A DNA stretch of 64,000 nt. Origin: Nocardioides lacusdianchii. GTDB lineage: Bacteria > Actinomycetota > Actinomycetes > Propionibacteriales > Nocardioidaceae. Under the pieces are notes generated by a model. The model was not told the origin of the DNA. It searched no databases and worked only from the letters and a program-made list of their open reading frames with translations. Shown piece after piece: positions 1 to 7,781 of this stretch (its first letter is position 1; the number at the start of each line of letters is the position of its first letter). The stretch is taken from positions 124,001 to 188,000 of the forward strand of contig NZ_JADHZD010000001.1 of NCBI RefSeq assembly GCF_020102855.1, read 5' to 3'. The position numbers and the translations under genes are program-made.

Positions 1-367
1 TGTCCTCGCCGACGACCGCCCAGCCGACGGTGGTGGCCTTCCCGGCCGTGCTCGCGGCCAGGCCCTTGATCCCGGAGCTGTTGTAGACCTCGACGTAGAC
101 CTCGCCGCGCCTGACGCGCGGCTCGGGCTTCGGCTCCTTGGTGGGCTTCGCCGTGGGCTCGGCACTCGGCGTCTGCTCGGCGCTGGCGATGGTGGCGGTC
201 TCGACCCGGCGCTCGGTGGGCGCCTGGTCGCGGGTGGCGACGAAGGTGATGGAAGCCATCGCGACGGCGAGGACCGAGAGCATCACGAGCGGGGAGGGGA
301 AGGCCACGCCCCGCTCGTCACGGGGACGGCGGGACGGGAGGCGGCCGGAGCTGGGGAAGGAGGCCAT
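1..367 (-). CDS. LytR C-terminal domain membrane protein (partial)
   Basis: The gene reads leftward from an ATG at 367 and leaves the window, so only about 122 N-terminal residues are present. They show a basic start (residues 1-22), one hydrophobic membrane segment (about 27-45), a Thr/Pro/Lys/Glu-rich linker (about 50-84) and the beginning of a folded domain starting VYVEVYNSSGI. That opening is typical of the LytR_C domain found in actinobacterial cell-wall-associated proteins. The predicted protein is a single-pass membrane protein with an extracytoplasmic domain. The DUF3263 gene lies just upstream on the same strand, which suggests co-transcription. Its biochemical role is not established; the assignment rests on the domain opening and the topology. 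Confidence 0.7.
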   Translation of the reverse strand, partial: MASFPSSGRLPSRRPRDERGVAFPSPLVMLSVLAVAMASITFVATRDQAPTERRVETATIASAEQTPSAEPTAKPTKEPKPEPRVRRGEVYVEVYNSSGIKGLAASTAGKATTVGWAVVGED

Positions 368-411
368 GGGGAAGGAAGCCGATCGTGAGTGAGTGGACAG
401 GTCTCGCGGTG

Positions 412-705
412 TCAGATCTCGAAGCCGAGGCGGCGGGCGGAGCGCTGGCGCTGCCGCGAGGCGCGCAGACGGCGGAGGCGGCGGACGAGCAGCGGGTCGG
501 CCTCGAGGGCCTCGGCACGGTCGATGAGGGCGTTGAGCACCTGGTAGTAGCGGGTCGAGGACATGTCGAACTTCTCGCGGACGGCCTGCTCCTTGGCGCC
601 GGCGTACTTCCACCAGTGCCGCTCGAACTCGAGGATGTCGCGGTCGCGCTGGCTCAGCCCCGGCGCAGTCTCCTGCTCCGACGCGATGTGCTTGGCGGCG
701 TCCAT
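412..705 (-). CDS. DUF3263 family protein
   Basis: A small soluble protein of 97 residues. The segment LSQRDRDILEFERHWWKYAG followed by KEQAVREKFDMSSTRYYQVLN matches the DUF3263 family, a short actinobacterial family with a predicted helix-turn-helix-like helical fold. The C-terminal third is very Arg-rich (RRLRRLRASRQRQRSARR), which suggests nucleic acid binding; this is inference. The start at 705 is chosen because GGAGGAG lies 7 bases upstream, while the longer frame to 735 has no ribosome site. A LytR_C-type gene follows on the same strand. Confidence 0.8.
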   Translation of the reverse strand: MDAAKHIASEQETAPGLSQRDRDILEFERHWWKYAGAKEQAVREKFDMSSTRYYQVLNALIDRAEALEADPLLVRRLRRLRASRQRQRSARRLGFEI

Positions 706-758
706 CTGCCATCTCCTCCTCGACCCCACGCCCACCCCGTGCCGGGCGGACTGCGGTC

Positions 759-788
759 AGTCTAGGCGACGAACGACAACGATGTCAT
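759..788 (-). promoter_or_regulatory. Sigma-70-type promoter for the DUF3263 gene
   Basis: On the minus strand ATGACA (788-783) and TAGACT (764-759) are separated by 18 bases. The predicted start of transcription near 752 leaves a leader of about 45 bases that carries the GGAGGAG ribosome site. This fits a housekeeping actinobacterial promoter and is a sequence match only. Confidence 0.45.
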
Positions 789-900
789 TCGCCTCCGGCG
801 AGTCGTCTGGACAAAACCCGGCGGCTCGTAAGAAGGGTGCGGCCCGGGACGACACCGCGGGGTGGTCCCGACGTCACCGGTCGTCGTTAGGGTGGCCGGT

Positions 901-2343
901 GTGAGCCCCACCCCGCAGGCCGACCTCGTCATCGTGGCCAACCGACTGCCCGTGGACCGGGTGGTCGCCCCCGACGGCACCGCGTCGTGGCGCACCTCCC
1001 CCGGTGGGCTGGTGACCGCCCTCGAGCCGGTCCTGCGCGCCAACGACGGGGCGTGGATCGGCTGGCCGGGCTCGGCCGACGAGGAGGAGTTCGAGCCGTT
1101 CGTCGAGGACGGGCTCTCCCTGGTCCCGGTGGCGCTGAGCGCGCAGGAGGTCGAGGAGTTCTACGAGGGCTTCTCCAACGGCACGCTCTGGCCGCTCTAC
1201 CACGACGTGATCGCCAAGCCGGAGTTCCACCGCGAGTGGTGGGAGTCCTACGTCAGGGTCAACCAGCGCTTCGCCGACCGGGCGGCCGAGGTGGCGGCCG
1301 AGGGCGCGACGGTCTGGGTCCAGGACTACCAGCTCCAGTTGGTGCCGCAGATGCTGCGCGCGCAGCGCCCCGACCTGCGCATCGGCTTCTACCTCCACAT
1401 CCCGTTCCCCCCGGCCGAGCTGTTCTCGCAGCTGCCGTGGCGCCGCCAGATCCTCGAGGGCCTCCTCGGCGCCGACCTGATCGGCTTCCAGCTGCCGGGT
1501 GCTGCCGCCAACTTCGTACGCCTGGTCCGCAGCCGGGTGGGCCACAAGACGCACCGCGACACCATCTACCTCCCCGACGGCCGTCCGGTGAAGGCGACCG
1601 CCTTCCCGATCTCCATCGACACCGCGGGCTTCGAGGCACTGGCGCGCTCGGAGGCGGTGGAGAAGCGTGCTGCGGAGATCCGCGAGGCCCTGGGCAACCC
1701 CCGTCGGATCTTCCTCGGCGTCGACCGCCTCGACTACACCAAGGGCATCCACTCTCGCCTGCGCGCCTTCGGCGAGCTCGTGCGCGACGGCAGGCTCGAC
1801 CTCGAGGACGCCGTCTTCGTCCAGGTGGCGACGCCGTCGCGCGAGCGCGTCGAGCAGTACCGCATCCTCCGCGACGAGATCGAGCTGCTGGTGGGACGCA
1901 TCAACGGCGACCACGGCCGCATCGGCCGCCCAGCGATCTCCTACATGCACTCCTCCTACCCCCGCGAGGAGATGGCCGCCCTCTACCGCGCCGCCGACGT
2001 GATGGTGGTGACGCCCTTCCGCGACGGGATGAACCTCGTCGCCAAGGAGTACGTCGCGTGCCGCTTCGAGGACGACGGCGCGCTCGTGCTGTCGGAGTTC
2101 GCCGGCGCGGCCGCCGAGCTGCGTCAGGCGTGGCTGGTCAACCCCTACGACATCGACGGCATGAAGGCCACGCTGCTCGAGGCCTTCGCCGCGGACGAGA
2201 AGGAGACCGGTCGTCGCATGCGCGCCATGCGCAAGACCGTGGTGCACCACGACGTCGCGCGCTGGGCCGAGTCCTTCCTCAGCGAGCTCGAGCACCTGCC
2301 CGACCACCACGACAAGAGCTTGCGCCGCCCGCGCTCGGGCTGA
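901..2343 (+). CDS. otsA: Trehalose-6-phosphate synthase (GT20)
   Basis: Makes trehalose 6-phosphate from a nucleotide-activated glucose and glucose 6-phosphate in the cytosol, as part of osmoprotection and trehalose supply. It has 480 residues, a normal OtsA length. Visible GT20 motifs in order are VANRLPVDR near the N-terminus, the sugar-binding LHIPFPP loop, VDRLDYTKG, and [18 protein letters not shown] near the C-terminus. The GTG at 901 is preferred over the upstream ATG at 862 because TAGGGT (888-893) ends 7 bases before it with no Shine-Dalgarno, the leaderless arrangement common in this window. No otsB phosphatase is adjacent, so dephosphorylation must be encoded elsewhere. The 3' end is 4 bases from the convergent glutamate-synthase-like gene. 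Confidence 0.93.
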   Translation: MSPTPQADLVIVANRLPVDRVVAPDGTASWRTSPGGLVTALEPVLRANDGAWIGWPGSADEEEFEPFVEDGLSLVPVALSAQEVEEFYEGFSNGTLWPLYHDVIAKPEFHREWWESYVRVNQRFADRAAEVAAEGATVWVQDYQLQLVPQMLRAQRPDLRIGFYLHIPFPPAELFSQLPWRRQILEGLLGADLIGFQLPGAAANFVRLVRSRVGHKTHRDTIYLPDGRPVKATAFPISIDTAGFEALARSEAVEKRAAEIREALGNPRRIFLGVDRLDYTKGIHSRLRAFGELVRDGRLDLEDAVFVQVATPSRERVEQYRILRDEIELLVGRINGDHGRIGRPAISYMHSSYPREEMAALYRAADVMVVTPFRDGMNLVAKEYVACRFEDDGALVLSEFAGAAAELRQAWLVNPYDIDGMKATLLEAFAADEKETGRRMRAMRKTVVHHDVARWAESFLSELEHLPDHHDKSLRRPRSG

Positions 2344-2347
2344 TCCC

Positions 2348-3943
2348 TCAGCGCCCGGTCGCCGCCACTCCGCGCTGTCCGGCGTCGGGGTCGGCCACGT
2401 CCGGGTGCGTGGCGTCCTGGGCGACCATGATCGCCTCGATCTGCTTCACCAGGTGCGGTCCCAGCCGCGGCCAGGACGCGTCGTACCCATAGGTCGTGCC
2501 CAGCGCCGTGGCGGTGCGGGTGCCGTCGAGGAGGTCGACGTCACGCGGTGCGATGAGCCCGGGGTGCACCACGCCGACAGCCTCGGACACCTTCAGCAGG
2601 TCGCGACGCAGGGAGCGTACGTAGTTGGCGGCACGCACGCTCTTCAGGCCCACGTCGAGGCCCCGGGTGTAGCGCGGGTTCTGCGTCGCGATCCCGACGG
2701 GGCAGTGGTCGGTGTGGCACTTCTGGGCCTGGATGCACCCGATGGCCATCATCGCCTCGCGCCCGACGTTGACCATGTCGACGCCCAGCGCGAAGGCGAC
2801 GACCGCGTTCTCCGGGATGCCGAGCTTGCCGGCGCCGACGAAGACCACGTCGTCGCTCAGCCCGGCTTGCGCGAAGCGCCGGTAGACCTCGGCGAAGCCG
2901 ATCCGGAAGGGGTAGGCCACCGAGTCGGCGAAGATCATCGGGGCCGCGCCCGTGCCGCCCTCGCCGCCGTCGATGTTGACGAAGTCGACGCCGCGACCAC
3001 CCGCCGACATCGCCTCGGTGAGCTCGTCCCACATGGTCAGGTTGCCGACGGCCGACTTGATCCCGACGGGCAGCCCGGTCGCCTGGGCCACCGACTCGAC
3101 GAAGTCGAGCATCGAGTCGACGTCGCCGAAGACCGCGTGGCGGCTCGGTGAGGCGCAGTCCACCCCCTCGGGGATGCCGCGGATCTCCGCGATCTCCCGG
3201 CTGACCTTCTCCCCCGGCAGCATCCCCCCGAGTCCCGGCTTGGCGCCCTGGCTGAGCTTGACCTCGATCGCGCGCACGGGTGCCGACTGCACGAGGTCGA
3301 CCAGGCGCGCCATGTCGAAGCGGCCGTGCCCGTCGCGGCAACCGAAGTAGGAGGTGCCGATCTGGAAGACCACGTCGCCGCCGTGGCGGTGGTGCGGCGA
3401 CAGCGCGCCCTCGCCGGTGTTCTGCAGGCAACCCGCCAGGGCCGCGCCCTTGTTGAGCGACTCGATCGCCTTGCCCGACAGGGATCCGAAGCTCATGCCG
3501 GAGATGTTGACCACCGAGCCGGGCCGGAAGGCGCGGGTCCGCCCGCGAGCCGCGCCCATCACCTTCGCGCACGGCACGGCCACCTCCTCCTGGGCGTGCG
3601 GCATCGTCGCCGCCCCGGGCCCGGTGAAGGTGCGGTGCTTGACGATGGGGTAGCCCTCGCCGTTCTCGACGTCGTTGTCGGTCCCGAAGCCGAAGTAGTT
3701 GTTCTCCAGCTTCGAGCTCGCGTAGACCCAGCGCCGCTGGTCACGGCTGAAGGGCCGCTCCTCGTCGTTGCTGGTGACGATGTACTGGCGCAGCTCGGGG
3801 CCCACCTTCTCCACCAGGAACCGGCCGTGGCCGACCACCGGGAAGTTGCGCAGGATCGCGTGCTTCTTCTGCACCAGGTCGTGGACCGCCGTTGCTGCGC
3901 CCGCGACGGCCGTGCCGCCGAGGATCGCGTACCTCCACCTCAT
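2348..3943 (-). CDS. FMN-binding glutamate synthase family protein
   Basis: A 531-residue protein resembling the FMN/Fe-S core of the glutamate synthase large subunit, without the glutaminase and linker domains of full GltB. The N-terminal hydrophobic stretch may anchor it. Core motifs are VNISGMSFGSLSGKAIESLN, then a TIM-barrel with VDFVNIDGGEGGTGAAP and VFVGAGKLGIPENAVVAFAL, and a Cys-rich segment (CIQAQKCHTDHCPVGIATQNP) that matches the 3Fe-4S ligand region. Such stand-alone proteins are annotated as glutamate synthase-like, but their true substrates are mostly unknown. The gene is monocistronic and converges with otsA. Confidence 0.85.
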   Translation of the reverse strand: MRWRYAILGGTAVAGAATAVHDLVQKKHAILRNFPVVGHGRFLVEKVGPELRQYIVTSNDEERPFSRDQRRWVYASSKLENNYFGFGTDNDVENGEGYPIVKHRTFTGPGAATMPHAQEEVAVPCAKVMGAARGRTRAFRPGSVVNISGMSFGSLSGKAIESLNKGAALAGCLQNTGEGALSPHHRHGGDVVFQIGTSYFGCRDGHGRFDMARLVDLVQSAPVRAIEVKLSQGAKPGLGGMLPGEKVSREIAEIRGIPEGVDCASPSRHAVFGDVDSMLDFVESVAQATGLPVGIKSAVGNLTMWDELTEAMSAGGRGVDFVNIDGGEGGTGAAPMIFADSVAYPFRIGFAEVYRRFAQAGLSDDVVFVGAGKLGIPENAVVAFALGVDMVNVGREAMMAIGCIQAQKCHTDHCPVGIATQNPRYTRGLDVGLKSVRAANYVRSLRRDLLKVSEAVGVVHPGLIAPRDVDLLDGTRTATALGTTYGYDASWPRLGPHLVKQIEAIMVAQDATHPDVADPDAGQRGVAATGR

Positions 3944-4000
3944 GGGTCGTTCCTAGTCGCCCGGGCGGGCGATGTCGAGGGGCCGGCGCGCCGGGTGCGC

Positions 4001-4738
4001 TCAGACGAGCTCGCCGCGCGCGAGGCTCACACCCGAGTGGGTGGGGTCGCCGTCGTCGGGCTCGACCGAGATGTCGACGATCCGGTAGCCCTCCTCGATG
4101 AGGCGGCGCGGGACCTCGAAGGTGCCGTTGTCGCTGCGGGCCAGGATGCCCAGCGCGACCATGCGCTCGCCGTCGACGTTGATCAGCCACACCTCGTGGA
4201 AGCCGGGCTCGTCGCCGAGCTCGGTCGCTCGCACGGACACGGTGACGACGTCGTCGGCGTCGTTGACCGCCTCGACGGCACCACGTGGGGCGTCACTGTC
4301 GAGGGCGGTGAGGGACGTGGCGGCCAGCACCGAGCCGGTGGGCTCGGGCTCGACCGGGGCGGCCTCGGGCTCGCCCACGGACATCCGGCCGACGCCGAGC
4401 CCGGCCACCAGTGCGAGGACGGCAGCAGCGGAGGCCAGCCAGACGGGCACGCCGCGTCGCCGGCTCGCCAGCGGGACCGGGGCGCTCGGCGTCTCCGCGG
4501 TCCCGGTCTCAGTTGCGGCCGCGGTCGGTCGACCGAGAGCCTCGGCCATGACCCGCGCCCGGAGGTCCGGCGGCGGGGCGACCAAGGGGTCAGCGCCGAG
4601 TGCGCCCCTGGTCGCGGTCAGCGCCTCGACGGTCGCCGAGCACCGCGAGCAGGCGCCGACGTGGCGGCGTACGGGGTCGGGCACGTCGGCCGGCTCGATG
4701 ACGAGGGCGGCGAGGTCGTCGACGTCAGCGTGAGCCAT
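4001..4738 (-). CDS. RskA-type anti-sigma factor
   Basis: A single-pass membrane anti-sigma factor of 245 residues. The N-terminal cytoplasmic part has the zinc-binding anti-sigma motif HVGACSRC (HxxxCxxC). Residues about 145-165 form a membrane helix (VWLASAAAVLALVAGLGVG), and the extracytoplasmic C-terminal half matches the anti-sigma-K (RskA) fold with FHEVWLINVDGERMVALGIL. It should hold the co-encoded ECF sigma factor inactive at the membrane until regulated proteolysis releases it. The ATG at 4738 overlaps the end of the sigma gene by 14 bases and is preceded by GAGGAGG, so translation is probably coupled. Confidence 0.88.
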   Translation of the reverse strand: MAHADVDDLAALVIEPADVPDPVRRHVGACSRCSATVEALTATRGALGADPLVAPPPDLRARVMAEALGRPTAAATETGTAETPSAPVPLASRRRGVPVWLASAAAVLALVAGLGVGRMSVGEPEAAPVEPEPTGSVLAATSLTALDSDAPRGAVEAVNDADDVVTVSVRATELGDEPGFHEVWLINVDGERMVALGILARSDNGTFEVPRRLIEEGYRIVDISVEPDDGDPTHSGVSLARGELV

Positions 4739-5312
4739 GGCGCACCTCCTCGAGCGTGTGGTGGAGCTGGGTCAGGCCGCGACGCAGGTGGCTCTTCACC
4801 GTCCCGAGCGGGAGGCCGGTGGTCGCGGCGATGTCGACGTGGGTGAGGTCCTGCCAGAAGGCGAGGAGCATGATGGTGCGGCGCGGCTCTCCCATCTCGT
4901 CGACCGCCTGGCGGACGACGAGCCGGTCGGGCTCCATGACGTCTTCGGTGCCGACCACCTCGTCGGATGGGGTCACCGCCGCCACGGCCTCGATGCGGCG
5001 TACGTCGCGGGCGCGGGCGGCGCGGGCGTCGGAGATCTTGTGCCGGGCGATGCCGATCAGCCAGGCGGGGAACGTGTGCGGGCCGGGAGTCATCTTGTCC
5101 CGGCTCTGCCAGGCGGCGACGAAGACCTGCTGCGTGACGTCCTCGGCGTCGTGGGTGTCCTGCAGGGCGCGCAGCGCGTAGGAGTGGACCAGCGACGCCC
5201 ATCGGTCGTAGACCTCACCGAGGGCTTCCTCGTGCCCGGCCCGGAAGCGGACGGCGAGGGCCTCGACGGACTCCTCGGGCGCTTCCTCCAGGACTGCTGC
5301 TCCTCCCACCAC
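4725..5312 (-). CDS. ECF RNA polymerase sigma factor, SigK-like
   Basis: An extracytoplasmic-function sigma factor of about 195 residues. Region 2 spans the helix beginning FRAGHEEALGEVYDRWASLV and the DVTQQVFVAAW motif; region 4 includes LAFWQDLTHVDIAATTGLPL followed by GTVKSHLRRGL, the recognition helix for the -35 element. A longer frame to 5363 exists, but the GTG at 5312 is chosen because TACGGT (5324-5319) lies 6 bases upstream, giving a leaderless start. The overlapping anti-sigma gene and the upstream fasciclin gene reproduce the partners of mycobacterial SigK (RskA and the fasciclin proteins MPT70/MPT83), so SigK-like function is inferred from context. Confidence 0.85.
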   Translation of the reverse strand: MVGGAAVLEEAPEESVEALAVRFRAGHEEALGEVYDRWASLVHSYALRALQDTHDAEDVTQQVFVAAWQSRDKMTPGPHTFPAWLIGIARHKISDARAARARDVRRIEAVAAVTPSDEVVGTEDVMEPDRLVVRQAVDEMGEPRRTIMLLAFWQDLTHVDIAATTGLPLGTVKSHLRRGLTQLHHTLEEVRHGSR

Positions 5313-5424
5313 GGCTACACCGTAGCGGGGGCGTGTCCGGGCGGGGAGGCCGACGACGGTCACCGGCGCTCCCCTCCCGGACGGCGCGTCATTGCTCTCT
5401 CGTGCTCAGCTCACGGCCCGTGGG

Positions 5425-6063
5425 TCACAGGTCGATCGGGCGCAGCACCCGGTCGATGCCGTGCGCGACCTGCTTGTTGCCCTTGTTGAGGTCGAGGGCC
5501 TTCAGCACGACCTTCGGGTCGCGGTCGTTGCGGTCGCGGTCCTTGAGGGTGATGGAGAGGCGGGGCTTCGTCTTGACCTGGACCTTGACCTTGCCGCCCT
5601 GGACGGTCGTGAGCTTCGCGCCGTCGGCCTTGAGGACCTTCGGGCTGGTCAGGGTCTTGCCGGGCACGACGTGGTAGAGCAGCACGGTCTCGATGGTGTC
5701 CACGCCGGCGAGGTCCACCAGCGCCTCGAAGATCTTCTTCTCGCTCTTGATGGTCTGGCCGGTGAGGTCCTTGACCAGCAGGCGGAAGGCCTGGTCGGTC
5801 GGGGCGAAGACCGTCAGGCGCTGGGTGCCGTCGGCCAGGAGGGCGACGGGCGAGTCCGGCTTGGCGCCGACGATGGCGAGGGCCGCCTCGGTGACGATGT
5901 CGAAGTCGTTCTTGTTCTTGTCGAAGGTGTTGCCGTCGGAGGTGAGCAGTCCGGCGAGGCTGTCCTCACCGATCGCCTTGGCGTTGGCGGCAGGCGCCAT
6001 GGCCGGGACGGCGGTGAGCGCGAGGGCCGAGGCGGCGAGGGCTGCGGAGACGCGTCGCTTCAT
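5425..6063 (-). CDS. Secreted fasciclin (FAS1) domain protein
   Basis: A 212-residue exported protein. The N-terminus MKRRVSAALAASALALTAVP plus an Ala-rich stretch is a signal peptide with probable cleavage near APAANA. The mature part is one FAS1 domain with the conserved H1 motif TVFAPTDQAF, the central VLLYHVVPGKTL and the terminal HGIDRVLRPIDL. FAS1 domains mediate extracellular adhesion. The ATG at 6063 with GGAAGG upstream is chosen over the ATG at 6078. The domain is homologous to mycobacterial MPT70/MPT83, which belong to the SigK regulon, and a SigK-like pair lies directly downstream here. Confidence 0.88.
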   Translation of the reverse strand: MKRRVSAALAASALALTAVPAMAPAANAKAIGEDSLAGLLTSDGNTFDKNKNDFDIVTEAALAIVGAKPDSPVALLADGTQRLTVFAPTDQAFRLLVKDLTGQTIKSEKKIFEALVDLAGVDTIETVLLYHVVPGKTLTSPKVLKADGAKLTTVQGGKVKVQVKTKPRLSITLKDRDRNDRDPKVVLKALDLNKGNKQVAHGIDRVLRPIDL

Positions 6064-6108
6064 GGGGAGTCCTTCCATCGGGGGCGCCGGATCGCGCCCG
6101 TCGACTGC

Positions 6109-6137
6109 TTCTCGGCGCGACACCCCTCCCCGGATGC
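6109..6137 (-). promoter_or_regulatory. Candidate SigK-type promoter of the fasciclin gene
   Basis: On the minus strand GCATCC (6137-6132) and CCGAGAA (6115-6109) are 16 bases apart. I recall the mycobacterial SigK consensus as CCATCC and CCGAATA with a 16-17 base spacer, so both elements match at all but one or two positions. Transcription would start near 6103, about 40 bases before the ATG. It is a pattern match without experiment. Confidence 0.4.
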
Positions 6138-6159
6138 ACCCGGGCCGTAGATTTCTTCC

Positions 6160-7476
6160 ATGGACCTCATCCCCAAGCCCGACCAGCTCGTCGCGGCCGT
6201 CGGAAATGTCGCGCACACCGTCCTCTACGGCGGTCTCGCGGACCTGCGGCCGATGCCCCGCACGCTGATCGACGACGGGGAGCTGCGCGAGGTCTACCAC
6301 TACCGGCCGGACCCCGACGTGCCCGCGACCGGCGACCCGGTCCTGCTCGTCACGCCGCTGGCCGCGCCGGCCCTGTGCTTCGACCTGCGGCGCGGCTGCT
6401 CGCTGGTCGAGCACCTCGTCTCGCAGGGTCGCCCGACCTACCTGCTGGAGTACGGCCAGGTCTCCTTCAAGAACCGCTCGCTCGGCGTCGAGCACTGGGT
6501 CGACGACGTCCTGCCCGACGCCGTCCGCGCCGTCCACGAGCACTCCGGCGGCCGGGGCGTGCACCTCGTCGGCTGGAGCCTCGGCGGGATCTTCACCCTG
6601 CTGGTCGCCGCCGACCGCCAGGACCTCCCCATCGCCTCGATCACCGTGGTCGGGTCGCCGGTCGACGTCACCAAGGTCCCGCTGGTCGCGCCGGTGCGCC
6701 CGCTGCTCAACCTCACCCAGGGTCGCGGCGCGATCACCCGCGCCTACCGGGCCCTGGGCGGCATCCCCCAGCCGCTCGTCAACTGGGCCTTCACCGCCGC
6801 GTCCGCGCAGAAGGTGGTGACCAAGCCGCTGGCCGTGCTGACGCACCTCGACGACACCGACTACCTCGCCCAGCTCGAGGCGGTCGATCGCTTCCGCGCC
6901 AACATGTTCGCCTACCCCGGCCGGACCTTCGGCCAGCTCTACCACCGCTTCGTCAAGGGCAACGCCCTCGCGCGGGGCTCCATGCAGGTCGGCGACCGCA
7001 CGATCGACCTGGCCGCGATCAAGGTGCCGACGCTCGTCTTCGCCGGCAACACCGACGGCATCGCGCCCCTGCCCGCCGTACGCGCAGTGGTGCCGCTGCT
7101 GACCGGCGCCCAGCAGGTGCGCTTCGAGGTCGTGCCGGGCGGTCACCTCGGCATGCTGACCGGCCGCGCGGCCCGCGGGACGACCTGGACGGTCATCGAC
7201 GAGTGGGTCGACGAGTGGTCGGCGGGCGTGGTGAAGCCGGCACGGAAGAAGGCACCGGCGAAGAAGTCGGCTGCCAGGAAGGCCCCGGCGAAGAAGGCTC
7301 CCGCCAAGAAGGCCACCGCCCAGACGACCCCCGCCAAGACGGCTGCGAAGAAGACTCCCGCCAAGAAGGCCGCGGCGAAGAGGACTCCCGCGAAGAAGGC
7401 CTCTGCCGGCACGATCGGGTCGAACCCCTCGCGGCGCTACGGGTCGGCGGGTTCGCGGGCGCTGGGCCAGCGCTGA
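6160..7476 (+). CDS. PhaC-like alpha/beta hydrolase with histone-like C-terminal tail
   Basis: A 438-residue protein. Residues 1 to about 350 form an alpha/beta-hydrolase related to class III polyhydroxyalkanoate synthases (PhaC). The nucleophile elbow is GWSLGG, so Ser replaces the Cys of true PhaC, which argues for an esterase or acyltransferase. The acid is probably in FAGNTDGIAP and the His in VPGGHLGML. From about residue 358 to the end the protein is a low-complexity Lys/Ala/Pro tail with repeated APAKK, TPAKK and AAKR units, like histone H1 or HupB tails. The leaderless start has TAGATT at 6148-6153. The 3' end overlaps the convergent gene at 7437 by 40 bases. Confidence 0.8.
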   Translation: MDLIPKPDQLVAAVGNVAHTVLYGGLADLRPMPRTLIDDGELREVYHYRPDPDVPATGDPVLLVTPLAAPALCFDLRRGCSLVEHLVSQGRPTYLLEYGQVSFKNRSLGVEHWVDDVLPDAVRAVHEHSGGRGVHLVGWSLGGIFTLLVAADRQDLPIASITVVGSPVDVTKVPLVAPVRPLLNLTQGRGAITRAYRALGGIPQPLVNWAFTAASAQKVVTKPLAVLTHLDDTDYLAQLEAVDRFRANMFAYPGRTFGQLYHRFVKGNALARGSMQVGDRTIDLAAIKVPTLVFAGNTDGIAPLPAVRAVVPLLTGAQQVRFEVVPGGHLGMLTGRAARGTTWTVIDEWVDEWSAGVVKPARKKAPAKKSAARKAPAKKAPAKKATAQTTPAKTAAKKTPAKKAAAKRTPAKKASAGTIGSNPSRRYGSAGSRALGQR

Positions 7477-7781
7477 TCCCCGTCGGACTCCGCTGCGAGC
7501 GCCGTCGAGCGGCGGACCAGGACTGAGCGGTCCTCGGGGGACATGTCGTCGAGCTCCTCACGCAGCTGGTCGATGCCCCGCCAGGCGATCCCCTCGAGCT
7601 CGCTGTCCGAAGCCAGCTCGCGCATGGTCAGGTCCCCGGACAGCACGGCGGCGACCCGGGCCTGGAGGCCGGGTGCGACCTCGGCCGAGTCACGGAGCGC
7701 CTCGAGTGCACGACGCAGCGACCGGGCTCCCTCGGCGTCCCCACCGACGAAGTCCACCAAGGAGTCCTGCTCCTCGCTCAC
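7437..7781 (-). CDS. Small acidic protein, last gene of the WXG100 toxin cassette
   Basis: I do not recognise this 114-residue protein. It is acidic and predicted helical, with no signal peptide or membrane segment; the middle reads LASDSELEGIAWRGIDQLRE followed by ELDDMSPEDRSVLVRRS. The GTG at 7781 overlaps the upstream stop as GTGA, so it is translationally coupled to the candidate immunity gene. As the last member of the cassette it could be a second immunity protein, a chaperone or an unrelated passenger. The end overlaps the convergent hydrolase gene by 40 bases, so its last residues are encoded opposite that gene's tail. Confidence 0.6.
   Translation of the reverse strand: MSEEQDSLVDFVGGDAEGARSLRRALEALRDSAEVAPGLQARVAAVLSGDLTMRELASDSELEGIAWRGIDQLREELDDMSPEDRSVLVRRSTALAAESDGDQRWPSAREPADP

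Noticed and set aside
862..900. ATG at 862 as the otsA start.
   Set aside because: The added residues are not OtsA-like and the -10 box TAGGGT fits a leaderless start at the GTG at 901.
5313..5424. A second SigK-type promoter in front of the sigma gene (CGTCCGGGAGGGG...).
   Set aside because: The downstream half does not resemble CCGAATA at an acceptable spacing; the TACGGT box explains the start better.
7250..7430. Repetitive AAGAAGGC-rich DNA that could look like a CRISPR or tandem-repeat array.
   Set aside because: It is in frame and encodes the Lys/Ala/Pro tail of the hydrolase; there are no spacers or Cas genes.
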